This document shows positions 1 to 11,009 of a stretch of 64,000 nucleotides of DNA, one piece after another. The notes under the pieces were generated by a model, which saw only the letters and a program-made list of their open reading frames with translations, was not told the DNA's origin and searched no databases. Within the stretch, counting starts at the first letter, position 1. Every line of letters starts with the position of its first letter. The DNA comes from Litsea cubeba. Lineage: Eukaryota; Streptophyta; Magnoliopsida; Laurales; Lauraceae. The position numbers and the translations under genes are program-made. The stretch is from contig CM022944.1 of the NCBI GenBank assembly GCA_012931725.1, forward strand, positions 62,823,915 to 62,887,914, read 5' to 3'.

Positions 1-238
1 GTTGGTCCCTTTGGACTTGTTGTCAAAGGGGGAGAAAGACTTAAGCTAGGAGAAAGCTATGCTTAGAAGAAGTTATGCTATGATAACTTTGTGGAGATTG
101 GTATCAAGAGTGTCAGAGATCTTGATTTTTTTTAAAAAGACAGGGGGAGACTATGGTTCTGAAGAAGCTTCATGAAGATCAACTAGATTAATGTGTTGAA
201 GTTCCAATAGTGTTGCCAACAATTCCAAAGGGGGAGAT
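1..238 (+). mobile_element. Copia A (Sirevirus-like), 3' end of internal region
   Basis: Non-coding tail of a copia element whose body lies left of the window. It aligns by eye with 28254-28534 of Copia B: the same run about a product-free 'tcaaaggggga' motif near 25, the same leader through 'aagaagcttcatgaag', and the terminal purine tract at 225-238 directly before the LTR. A second purine tract near 30-40 gives more than one polypurine tract, as is typical of the Sirevirus lineage. A T-run near 128-136 and a few small deletions distinguish it from Copia B. Confidence 0.85.
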
Positions 239-434
239 TGTTGGAATTTGAGATGACTTGAGAAGTCCTTTGAAGAATTGAAGAAATTAATATCTCAAAG
301 TATTGTTTTGAGTTGGAATTCTTGTCAACACATTGTCACAAACATGATGATAATAGGCTGGTGTTGATAGAGCTTAAAAGAAGAATAAGAATTGAAACAG
401 TTCAGGAATTCAGAATTCCTGAAGTAGAGTGTGC

Positions 435-625
435 GGTCGACCGGGCACCCCATGCGGTCGACCGAGCAAAGAGAAACCTGCAGAAAAAGTTTCAGGAAGC
501 TCCCAGTTATTTTCGTGACACAGTATGTCGTCGGTCGACCGGGACCCCAGGATGTCGACCGAGCGCGATAGTTGTCTGTTTCCAGACTGTGTATGATGTC
601 GACCGAGCACACCAGGATGTCGACC
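435..625 (+). repeat. GTCGAC palindrome pairs in Copia A LTR
   Basis: Six 8-bp boxes, GGTCGACC or TGTCGACC, start at 435, 456, 533, 553, 597 and 618. They form three pairs with start-to-start spacings of 21, 20 and 21 bp. The spacers are similar (ACCCCATGC-like). The array lies about 130-320 bp upstream of the TATA box at 758, the place where Sireviruses carry their repeated-motif boxes. Confidence 0.85.
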
Positions 626-757
626 GAGCACGGGAAGACAGAGTTGCGCAGAAACAGAAGTCTTGCACGAAAATTCAGCATTCTTATCTATTTCGTTTGG
701 GACTCTTTCTAAACGAATTGTAGCCTATTTGGAACACTCTTAAGGGTTACCATAACC

Positions 758-765
758 TATATAAA
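758..765 (+). promoter_or_regulatory. TATA box of Copia A LTR
   Basis: TATATAAA within 'acctatataaaggc', conserved at the same place in both Copia B LTRs (20935 and the equivalent in the 3' LTR). Transcription would start roughly 30 bp downstream, dividing the LTR into U3 and R. Confidence 0.75.
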
Positions 766-1420
766 GGCATGTTTGGTTCGTTTTTAAGAAGACACCAAGA
801 GAGAAAGAATAGAAGAGAAAAGAGAAGAAAAGAGAGAGAGTTTTGGAGAGAAGAGAGTGCTGTTGCTGTGTGCAGTATTATCAGAAGTTTCTACAGCAAG
901 TGTGGACGAGGATGTGCTCTTGAAGATGGTGTTTCGTCCATAAGATAAGTGTCTCTCTGTTTATGTTTAATTTTCAATTTGTAAGGGATTGAGAGAGAGA
1001 GATTGTAGAGGGGAAGGGTTATAGAAAAAGGTTTCTATTCTTATTCTGTAGAACATCAACTTGGTGCTTGGTGTATGGGGTTTGGTGATCCTATCTGTTG
1101 GTGCAGATAAATTGTAAAGGGAGTCGGTGCTTCCTAGATAGTTGGTGCTATCTGAAACTCAAGGGAGTAGGTGCTTCCTAGATAGTTGGTGCTATCTGAA
1201 ACTAAGGGTTGGTGCTCTTTGTCGTTGGTGCGACTAAATAGATTCAGATCTGTCCCGGATTGGTGTTCGGACAGTCTTTGAACCGTGGACGTAGCCTTTT
1301 GGTGAACCACGTTAAATCTGGTGTTCTTGTGTGATTTGATTTGCTTTAGTTGTTAAATTGGACCTGTTTTTAAGGGATCACTGATTCACCCCCCCCTCTC
1401 AGTGATCGCGATATCTAACA

Positions 1421-4400
1421 AATATCTCTCCGATGAAGAATGGGTTCCTGAGTCTCATCTTATGCCAGTAATCTGGTATAACCCCCTACAGCCACAAGGA
1501 TCCTGGTCTGATGATGAAGAAGACCAAGAAACTGTACAAGAAAATGCTGCTGACCCAGCACCTCTCATTACTCCAGTGGAAATCAACCATGTTGAGCCAC
1601 AAAGAGTTGATGAAGAAGAAGATCCGGCTCCCATGCCTGATCTTGAAGAATATGCAAGGATCTTGCAGCGACTCGCTCAAGAACAAGAGCAAGAACACGT
1701 CAACGAGCCTCCTCGCAATCCAGAGCCTGAAGTCCCTAAAGACCATCAGGTACATCCTCCCTTAACTCCTAAAAATGGAGAAAATTGCTGGATAGACGAT
1801 CCTCTTACATCCGAGGATGAGTCTGACTCCGATCAGGCAACGTCTCCCGTCAGAGCTTCCTGTAATATGATAATTCGGGATTATAGCTCTTCCGAAGCAT
1901 CGTCTGATGAGAGCACTTACACTCCGGCGACGCCTAGCAATATATCTTCTGGAGCCACCTCGTCTCACGTGACTTTCACTGAGATGACACCCTCTCAGGT
2001 TTCTTCTCCTGAGACTGTGACTTCAAGGTTCACACCCTTCTTGACTGAAGAATTCCCAGCTATTGATGCTTGGGATGATGAATTAGTCAACGAAGAAGAA
2101 AGGTTGCTGGATGCTGTTTAGGACTTGTTCCCGAAAAATGCTCCGTGCAACACGATCACTGAGGATGGCAACTCTGCTGCTGATTCATCCTCAGCAAATG
2201 AAAAACGACAGTCTCTTGATCCTGAAGACAATCTTCCAAACGAAGACCCTTCTCAAGAAGCTCTCGAAGTTGGTAGAGGCACCCGCTCTGGTCGGGACTA
2301 CCACAAAAATTACAACCAATCTTCCTTTACATATGTAAATCCTTCGGGAAAAGATGTTGTAAGCGCCCCTAGTGGCAACAATGATGAACATGCAGGCCCT
2401 AAGGAGGCTTTCAAGTATGACTTGATTGAACACTTCAAGCACATACCTGCACGTCTGCACATCCTAGATTTGTTGCGAATGTCTCCGCATACTCGTGATA
2501 ATCTCATCTCGGAATTACAAAAGCTGAATGAGGATGTCGACAAATATGCCCCGCAAGTCCTCCAAATTGAAATGGATTACCGGGTCAAAAACTCAGAAGC
2601 CTCCTCAAAGGGAGAAAAGAAGAAAACTGAGGGATCATGCATTGAATGCCTCTCGGTTAAAAAAGCAGCCAGTGCAACCATCGCCTTCACAAAGGACGAC
2701 CTCCTACTTAGAGAAACCAGGCATAACCGACCCCTGTACTTCACAGGTATATCAAGGAAATGCCTATGCACAGAGTTCAGATCGACCCAGGTTCTGCACT
2801 CAACCTCATCTCCACATCGGCTCTTGAAGAGTTGGGCATCCCACCCAGCAAGCTGAGCCACACATCTGTATCTATCTTTGGATACGATGGGAGTACTCAA
2901 AGGCCTATCGGCAAAATCAGGTTCAAGTTGCAGATCGGTAATCTTATCTCTGAGGTCACAGTGTATGCAATAAAAACCCCTTCATGCTACAGCATCCTTC
3001 TCGGACGCCCTTGGATCCACGAGAATGGTGTTGTCCCTTCAACTCTACATCAATGCATCAAGTTTGTTGGCGACGACGGCATGATACATCGAGTCTTTGC
3101 GGACAGAAAACCCTTCAAAGGTAAAGAAGTCCATTTCGCAGACTCACAGATGTATGAAGGTGAAAAAGAAGAAGAGGAGAAGCACACAACATCCTTTGCC
3201 GAAAATCTCCAGAAAGATAAAGGTAAAGCTCCTTATCAATCACCGGAAGAAAACAAACCATCCGGTAAATCCGAAGAGAGCATTCAAACTCCCTTCATCA
3301 TCTCCCTCAAACCTTCAAAGCCTTAGGTCATCACAACTAAAGTGAAGAAGGCAAAGCAAAAGCCTGGGGGTAAATTTGTTGTCTCTTTCGTGTCTATCAT
3401 GCAAGACACAAACTCGGATTCAGAGCCGGAAGATGACGCATCGTCAAGCCAAGCTGACACTCAGCAAGTTCAGCCTGCTCTCACTCCAATGGAGACAACT
3501 TCTGACATAGAAGATCCTACGTCAGCTTCCTTCGTTGTTCCAGCAACTTCAGCAAAGGAAAAGCCGATCTTCTTCCATAGATCGGATGCTTCTTCATCAA
3601 ACTCCATGCTTGAACCTTTCCAAAATGAAGGTATGCCTCAACTATCCTTATATAGTTCTGTGACACAAGTTATTATAAAGAAAATGGGCTATGACGCTCA
3701 AAACCCAGTCGGTTTGGGAGAAGGACGCGGTATTCTCACGCTATTGGGGCTCGTCTTGACCAAAAGCCAGCTGGAAGATTGGAGACTCTACGGCTATGTA
3801 GAAAAGTCTTCACACGGGTTAGGGTATGATCCCGACACACCCTTGAGACAGTTGACACAAAGGCTTAAAAGTCAATATACTGACCAAGCCTCAACTTCTC
3901 AAGTCCATGAAGACATCGATCTCCCTGGATATCTCTTTAATGAGTCACCTGACAAAGATCCAGGAAGCTCATCCAATTGGCACGATTTCTCCAAAAATGA
4001 AGAGGAGTTGTCCGATGGAACAGACGTGTGGTCTTCTGACCCAGAAGAACCCTCATCTCCAAAAGAAGTAGCCTACTTTGACCCGGTTTCAACAGGCGAT
4101 TGGGATCATCTCATAGCAAGCCTTGGGAAAATTACCGATCAAGAAGACCCGTGGAAAGGAACAAAACCTTGGTCTGGAAATGCCTTTGAAAACCCAGAAG
4201 GTTTCGTTGAGCTGGAAGCCTTCGAAAATATTATGGAGGAACCACCTTCGAACCTTCCAACAGAAGATCATGTTCAAAAGATAGACTTGGGAACACCAGA
4301 TAACCCACGTCCTGTATTCATAAGCAAGAATATAAAGGATGATGAGTTACCCGAGTATATCGCCTTTCTTCGTGAGTTCGTTGATTGCTTTGCATGGTCT

Positions 4401-4496
4401 TACGCTGAAATGCCAAGCTTAGACCCCAAAATAGCGGTTCACAAACTCAATCTTCAAGAAGACATCAAGCCTGTCAAGCAAGGCCAAAGAAGATTC
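1421..4496 (+). pseudogene. Tat-1 gag-pol, part 1: acidic linker, protease, G-patch-like segment, start of RT
   Basis: Open reading in one frame from 1421 to a TAG at 2119 (acidic, Pro-rich linker), on to about 2745, then a one-base shift, then 2760-3324, a TAG, and on to 4496. The protease lies just after 'RPLYFTG': IDPGSALNLIS (about 2775-2810) and later ILLGRPWIH (about 2995), the retropepsin flap and helix region. DPGS replaces the usual D-S/T-G. A G-patch-like stretch (MGYDAQNPVGLGEGRG) lies near 3690. The end has DCFAWSYAEMPSLDP and KPVKQGQRRF, the conserved lead-in to gypsy RT, cut by the LARD at 4497. Function when intact: processing and replication of the element. It is now dead. Confidence 0.85.
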
Positions 4497-5000
4497 TGTA
4501 AGATCCCGACCCCAATCCTTTTGTTTAGCATCGTTTTAATCACGGTTTAGCTTTTTAAGTGAGATTTGATTTAGTTTGACCGCGTATTTGAGTTTGACTA
4601 GATTTTTCCTTAGTCTTTGAGATTTTTGTAGACCGTTGACTTTGGTTTGACCCGGTCCACATGATTTGAATTTTTATGAGAAATTACTTTTCATTTCTAA
4701 AAATTCTGGATTTGACGTATTTTGACTCATTTGATGAAGTTTAACAACTTTCATGTTTTGACCATTATGATTTGATACTCAGAAATCACGTTTTTCGAGG
4801 AAAATGGGCAAAAATGATATTTTCACTAAATCTGTCCATGAATTTCGAAAATTTCAGAATTTGGGGAAAATATACTTTTTGGAAAGTAGATATTTCGCCG
4901 ATCGTTTTTGTCTTCTTCGTCGTTTTCGTTCGGGGCCCGCAAATGTTAGTTTCAGCCTTGTGAAGTTTGGGGCCCATGGGGCCCAACCCATTGTTCCCTC

Positions 5001-5008
5001 TATAAGAA
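5001..5008 (+). promoter_or_regulatory. TATA-like box of LARD LTR
   Basis: TATAAGAA in 'ccctctataagaagccatgg'. The 3' LTR has the same site at 11514. The reverse solo LTR at 15924 has a TATA box at the corresponding distance. A CT-rich leader follows. Confidence 0.5.
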
Positions 5009-5890
5009 GCCATGGGCTCTTGTCTTCCCCATTCTTTTTTTCATTTCCTGCAACAAGAGAGGGGTTAGGGTTTCTCCCAGCCCCCTTCCTCTCTCCTCTT
5101 GTGTCCCTTGTTCTTTGATGCTAAATGGAGGAATGAGCTCCTCATCTTCTTCCCCATCTTTCAAGCTTCCCTTAGATGCCATTTTTGAGATGTTTGTGCT
5201 AGAGAAGACCCATCTTTCAAGCTCTTCTTCTTGTTTGGGACACCCAAAGATTAGCAATGGTCTTCTTTTCTTGAGATTCTTGTTTTCCTCTCCATTTGGA
5301 GTGTTTTAAACCCATTTGCTAGGGTTTTCCTTGGAGGTTTTCCAATGTTGACATTTTAGGGTTTTCTTGGGAAAATTTTGGGGTTTTTGTAGATTTGAAG
5401 CTTGAGGCTCTAAGGCATTGTTTGGAGAGTAATTTTACTCCTATCTTGACCAAGGCAAGTAGAATTTTCAATTAATATGATGTTTTCATGTTTCTTGTTT
5501 TGTTTCATGGCTTTTTCTTCATTATGTTCTAATCCTTTATGATTTATGGATTTACTTTGAATGAATGAACTAATGTATGTTGATTTCCACTTATGCTATT
5601 TTCTTATGATGTATTGGAAGTTTGGTTTCATTTTTGTCACTTTGATAATTTGCTTTTTTTTGTATTAATGGTGTTGTGTTCTAAGTATGGGAAAAACTTT
5701 GATTTTAAAAAGGGTTGTGTTTGATCAATTGGATAGATTAATGAATGGGGATTTGATGAGTTTGGAAGGCCAAAGGAGGGTCCAAATGACCTTGAGATTT
5801 AGTATGAAAGGAGGGAAGAAAAAAAGAATGAAAAGAGGGGCAAAGAGTGCAATTCTGCACTCATTCCGGACCCAGCCAGAACTGGGTCCG

Positions 5891-5968
5891 CTCGAGCGAC
5901 CCAGTGGGCCGCTCGAGCGACCCAGGTTCTGGAAGGGGTCCGCTCGAGCGGACCCTGGGTCGCTCGAG
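5891..5968 (+). repeat. CTCGAG palindrome pairs in LARD 5' LTR
   Basis: Four CGCTCGAGCG boxes with CTCGAG at 5891, 5912, 5943 and 5963: two pairs spaced 21 and 20 bp. Flanks are gaccc/gggtc, so each pair sits inside a larger inverted-repeat context. They are about 0.9 kb downstream of the TATA-like box. Confidence 0.85.
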
Positions 5969-6692
5969 CGGACCCAGCCCAGTTCTGGGCCCTTTTCAGG
6001 GCCTGGTTTGAGGGGAATTTTGAGGGACTTTTTGGGCCTGATTCAAGATAGTTTTGAGCCATTTTAAAATCTGATATTGGGTCATCTTAGGGCCTGATAT
6101 TGGACTGATTTGAAACTTGTTTCATGGGCTTGGTTAAGGATCAGTTTTGGGCTGTTATAAAATCTGTGTTGTGGGCCATTCAAAGCTAGTTTTTAAGAGC
6201 TGATTTAAGGGCCGTTTGTGGGCCTGTTCCAAGTTAGTTTTGGGTTTGTTTCAAAACTTGTTTCTTGCCCATTAAAGGATTTGTTTTGGGGCTGTTTTTA
6301 AGGTTTGTTTTGTGGTCCATTCAACTTAGTTTTTGGACTATTTTAAGAATTGTTTGGGCCTTGTTTAAAGGGGCTATTTTGGGTTAAATGAGTAGGCTAT
6401 TTTGGACTTGGTTTAAGGCCAGCTATGGGCATGTTTTTAAGAGTTTTGTCAATACTTTGATACTTGGAAATTGATGAAATGGGAATGATGTGAGAATGTA
6501 CATATGTGAAATTATCCGGGAACCTTTCGTGCCTCAATGCGCACTTTATCATTTAAACATTATGGATTTTCATTGGCATCAAACACACTCTTTACTAATC
6601 AATGTTTAAAGGTTAATTGTGCATTGAGATGGTTCCTTGGTAAGTCATTAAGTCATTCTCCACTGTCCATTCCATTTCAAGTCAGAAAAATA

Positions 6693-6738
6693 TATTTGTA
6701 TTTGTATTTGTATTTGTATTTGTATTTGTATTTGTATT
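6693..6738 (+). repeat. (TATTTG)n microsatellite in LARD 5' LTR
   Basis: About seven tandem TATTTG hexamers. The equivalent site in the 3' LTR (13185-13224) has about one unit fewer, a slippage difference that arose after insertion. Confidence 0.9.
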
Positions 6739-7886
6739 GTTTTCTTTGGTGAACTAATTTGAATATCATCGGTGATTTGTTATAAAATCATGTGTTTTCC
6801 CATGTTCGGAAGGGTTGATCGTATGATTTTATACAAATCACTTTGATGTGTATTTGAACGGTTTATCACGGATATTCGTATGTTTTCTCCGATTCGATTT
6901 GAAAAGAGATTGGAGTATGTTTGTCATATTCGGGATTTCTTCGATGAGACTATTGTTTTGATAAGACTAGTATTTGAAAATAAAAACCTCGAGGCAAGAC
7001 TGGGCCAGAGCTATGTGGTGCGAGCCCATGAGCCAAAGAGGCTATGATTCCGAAAACAAAACCCCGAGGCAAGACGGGGCCAGAGCTATGTGGTGTGAGC
7101 CCCTGAGCCAAAGGGATTAGTATTATGTTAGATTTGTATCGGTTTGAGTTTGAAAACTAAAGGCACCACTAGGCTTAGGTCACCTTGTCGGGCTGATCAC
7201 CCGGCTTGGGATCTTTACTCTGTCCGCCAGCTGCAGCTAGGGTTCTGTCTGTACTGACCATGGCAACGGTAACTATCTGCCGGTCCCATTTGTATGGCTA
7301 CGGTTCTGATTTCTGATCTGCCGGTCCCATTTGTATGGCTACGGTTCTGATCCTATTTTTAGTACCACATTCAGTGGCTACGCTCTTCTGCTCTTATTAC
7401 TTCGGTAATAGGAGGATTTAGCTATTTGTGGTCGCCAAGTTTTATCTGCATATTACCTTATTTTATGATTCTTGTGGGTTATGCTTTTTATGCTTTGATT
7501 TGGTTAATGTATACGATATCGATCATTTATCATATTGTCGCTATTATTCAGGATTTGAAAGGTATTTCCAACCATTAAATGCTTTATGCGGGTTACTATC
7601 TTTCGAAACATTCGTACTTCTGAGATTGTTCTTTTATTGCTTTGATACTTATGTTCAGTCTTTCGATCGTTTTCTTGCGATTTATTGTTATTATTGTTTA
7701 GACTTTATATTTGGTTTTACGATGATTTCGTCAGGTTTTATGTATGTTCTTTTGTTTCATATTAGTTGTTTATTTGCTTGCCAGACCGTCGTGTCTGACC
7801 CTTTTTGTTTGGTGCCAGCTTCTTCTCTTTCTGTTTTAGGTGTTTGATCAGAGGAGGCGGTGGGACCGCCGGTCTGACTTGAGAGG

Positions 7887-8802
7887 CTGCCCATTGATAT
7901 CATCTAGATGTCAAGTTTGGCACCGGAGTTCGTATCAAATCTTTGAGGGTAGTATCTCCACTAGTTGGATATTGTTGTATGGCTTTATTAGCCTTTTTAT
8001 TGGGTTTGTAATTAAGACACTTGTTAATTGTAATCTGAACATGTGGGAATTAATTAGTCTGTTACTACCAGCTCAGTGTGCTCTGATGTATGATTTATGC
8101 CAGTCTGCTTATATGACGGCTTTATGGAATTGGTTGCGTGCGACACGGAACCCGATGGCCACGGATTCCGGGTCGTAACACCATGTTTAGCTTCCGCGAA
8201 AAATATACTCTGATTGTGTTGGAATGTGATTATCCTCATTCACGCGGATCTTGGGAAACATAACAAAAGTTTCAAATTTATCCCAAAATTTCGCACTCCG
8301 AGGTCGGATCACTGCAGGGCCCGGTTTCGGGGTGTGACAGGTTTCTGCCCATTGATATCATCTAGATATCAAGTTTGGCACCGGAGTTCGTATCAAATCT
8401 TTGAGGGTAGTATCTCTACTAGTTGGATATTGTTGTATGGCTTTATTAGCCTTTTTATTGGGTTTGTAATTAAGACACTTGTTAATTGTAATCTGAACAT
8501 GTGGGAATTAATTAGTCTGTTACTACTAGCTCAGTGTGCTCTGATGTATGATTTATGCCAGTCTGCTTATATGACGGCTTTATGGAATTGGTTGCGTGCA
8601 ACACGGAACCCGATGGCCACGGATTCCGGGTCGTAACACCATGTTTAGCTTCCGCGAAAAATATACTCTGATTGTGTTGGAATGTGATTATCCTCATTCA
8701 CGCAGATCTTGGGAAACATAACAAAAGTTTCAAATTTATCCCAAAATTTCGCACTCCGAGGTCGGATCACTGCAGGGCCCGGTTTCGGGGTGTGACAGGT
8801 TT
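7887..8802 (+). repeat. 458-bp tandem duplication spanning the LTR/internal junction
   Basis: Copy 1 is 7887-8344 and copy 2 is 8345-8802. The unit contains the last 453 bp of the LTR plus the first 5 bp (GGTTT) of the internal region. The first LTR end (GTGTGACA at 8332-8339) is followed by GGTTT and then by the repeated LTR text, while the second is followed by GGTTTGGTATC of the primer site. I saw five base differences between the copies, all transitions. The 3' LTR has a single copy. Confidence 0.92.
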
Positions 8803-8813
8803 GGTATCAGAGC
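8802..8813 (+). other. Primer binding site of the LARD
   Basis: TGGTATCAGAGC, complementary to the 3' end of plant initiator tRNA-Met, four bases after the LTR end at 8797. It primes minus-strand DNA synthesis. Confidence 0.9.
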
Positions 8814-10996
8814 TGGTTAGTTTCTAGGAAATAAAACACTCTAGAGACATTAAGACGTGTGGTGAGGATTCGTTAGATTGTGTCGATTTGTTTTCTCGTG
8901 TCTTTGTTTCTTTGGATTTGAGTCGGCTTTTCTTTCAGTTCGGGAGATTTTGCTTGTCTTTTCTTTTAGTTCTGTTGTTAGGAGATTTGGACGGCCAAAT
9001 TTCCTCCTTAGTGGTGGAGAATTTTAAAATCTCCATACTCTTGTCTAGTGTCTTTTGTCTGTGTTTGTGTCGGAGACTGAGAACCTCGTGGATTTAGTAT
9101 GTTGTTTTCGGAGAACAGCGGCAGACTTTCAGCCTTTCAGCATGACTAATGTGGTTAATGAGAGAAGACATGTGCATTTGCCTGCCAAGGTAAGACTTGA
9201 GTAGTATTCGAAGGTCTCCTCTCGGTTAATTGAAGATCATCATGCAGCGTACCAAGGTGAGTGAATGTAGATTTTGGGTGAACTCAAACCACCTTTCCAA
9301 GATGAAGGACTGCAAGAGGCATATTGGCTATTGATTTTATGAAGTGAGAAGTGATCTTAGTTGGTAAGATTAGAAGTTAGTACAAGAGACTCAGGGATTT
9401 CCCGGATTCGATGAGCCTTGTCATAAATTTGGCTGAGAATTTTCAGGACTTGTAGCTTAGCCAGTGTAGTTTTCAGAGGCAATATCAAGTGAATGGTTCG
9501 TTATGGTCAAGATAACTTTTGGCAGCAAAGGAAACCTTGTGGATTTTACCGACTTACAAGATATTGGATTGGACAACATGCAGATGCAAGGGAGTACCTC
9601 AGTGATTTGGATGTTCATTTCTTATTTAAAATGATTTTCATGATATTTTCATCTTGTTATGTTTTCCTTAATGTCTATGATTTACCCATGTAGTGTTTAA
9701 ACAATCGATTTACGTTCTTCTTTAAGGCTTATTTTGAAATAAACTATGTTATATACTCTTTTCATTAGTCGCATGATTTTGTTTTCATGAGGATTTGTGT
9801 TATGAATTTTTATTTAATCTTCTTAAGACATGGTTACACAATGATCTTGAAATTTTTCTATTGTTTTAATTCTTTTAAATGTTGACAGCTACATTTCAAA
9901 ACCTTAAAGATTTCAAAACTTTGTATGTGTTTGGCTGGAAATGGATTTCAATAAAATTTAATGTATGGTCATACTACATGAATTTGATTTATTTTTGAAA
10001 ATCCTAATTTGAGATTGTTAAGTATTTCAAGGATTTGTTGGGTCATGAAAACATGAATTTCAAAACGAATAATGTTGTTTCATGTTCAAACTTTGATAAA
10101 CTTTATTTATTAAGTTCTATTTGATAATTTGAAAGTTCGGTTTCTACTATGTTTTAAAATGATGAGATTCAACTAAGTAATTATTTTAGTCATTATGTTT
10201 AAAATTTTAAGATTTGTTTTGCATTGAATAGAATGAGTGGTATTAGCCTATGGTTGGAGTTTGGAAGTGTAAGAATTGAAGGGTTGATGGATGTCAGGAT
10301 GTGTACTAGTTCGGTTGAGGACAAAGTTGGATCTGCGAGAGAATCAACATCATTCAAGACAGGGATTGAAAGTTTCAGTTCTTCGGGAATTAACATCAGA
10401 TTTGGCAGATATGTTTTGTTGATAACACAGTATCAGGTAAGAGATCAAGAGCAGCAAGTAGATAGAATCAGATGTGGGCAAGAATTCAGAGTACATCACA
10501 GAAAGACTTGGAATATGAAGTTGCGAACACAGATTTGGATTTTCAAGGTCGGCTTTACATGTCAATGGTAGAAGACTTGAAGAATGAAATCTGAAGAGGC
10601 AAGCATCAGGAGCACCGTGTACAGTTTTGTTGGACTTAAGGCACAGAATTCCAAGTGATAGAAAGAGATAGAACTCACAGTTTCTTGAACCAATAGTGAC
10701 TGACAAGGTGAGTAAAAGAAATGATTTAGTGCTGGAACGGCAGATGACACCAAGGGTACTTAGAAGAATTGTTGAATTCTAGTTTGGGCAGAGAAGTTTG
10801 TTTTTGAACAGATGTGTGGAACAATGTGAAGCCTTCAACCGAATCAGGATATTGTTGACCGTGCATCTCAACGTCAGGTTTGATAAGAGGATGTCTCAGT
10901 CACCGAGGTCTAGCATAGGCTGTCAGTGTTTTCGTTTGTCTTTTGGGTTTTTGATTTTGATTTGGTTTAAGCCATTTGGAGGACCAAATGGGTTCT

Positions 10997-11009
10997 AAGG
11001 GGGGGAGGA
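10997..11009 (+). other. Polypurine tract of the LARD
   Basis: AAGGGGGGGAGGA directly before the 3' LTR start TGTAAGATCC at 11010. It is the plus-strand primer of reverse transcription. Confidence 0.9.

Larger units (their letters stand above)
239..1420 (+). repeat. 3' LTR of Copia A
   Basis: A 1182-bp LTR beginning TGTTGG and ending CTAACA. It matches both LTRs of Copia B (20472-21534 and 28535-29601) over its length. It is longer because it has a third pair of GTCGAC palindromes (597-625) and a duplicated ~40-bp unit at 1131-1203 built on 'gtgcttcctagatagttgg'. A run of C just before the end (around 1389-1397) matches the poly-C integrase signal described for Sireviruses. The element is inserted in Tat-1 coding sequence, which resumes at 1421. 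Its left target duplication is outside the window, so the expected copy (AATAT at 1421-1425) cannot be confirmed. Confidence 0.9.
4497..8797 (+). repeat. 5' LTR of the LARD
   Basis: A 4301-bp LTR, TG to CA, nearly identical by eye to 11010-14827. It is 483 bp longer than the 3' copy because of a 458-bp tandem duplication at its end, one extra CTCGAG palindrome unit and one extra TATTTG repeat. After the TATA-like box at 5001 comes a pyrimidine-rich leader. From about 6000 to 6420 a degenerate repeat built on 'gggcctgtt' / 'ttgttttgggc' continues. At 6965-7105 and 7190-7340 there are short duplications ('gaggcaagac.gggccagagctatgtggtg' and 'ctgccggtcccatttg'). Small open readings in it occur in both LTR copies but resemble no protein I know. 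Confidence 0.92.
8798..11009 (+). other. LARD internal region, no gag or pol recognised
   Basis: About 2.2 kb between the LTRs. The longest open reading (10224-10571, 115 residues) has no gag, protease, RT or integrase motif. The stretch 9600-10210 is AT-rich and low in complexity. The last part (10216-10995) is more gene-like in composition and may be a scrambled remnant of an autonomous parent, but I could not identify it. The region should hold the packaging signal. Confidence 0.8.

Noticed and set aside
435..625. Regular palindromic repeats with spacers, superficially like a CRISPR array
   Set aside because: Repeats are 8-12 bp, spacers 10-13 bp and similar to one another, and the array sits in the U3 of a plant LTR.
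5015..5310. Ser-rich reading in the LARD LTR, present in both LTR copies
   Set aside because: Conservation follows from LTR identity. Composition is that of a CT-rich leader and no family is recognised.
7428..8636. Hydrophobic readings in the LARD LTR, including a pair of identical 112- and 140-residue ones
   Set aside because: They are AT-rich LTR text, and the pair reflects the 458-bp duplication, not duplicated genes.
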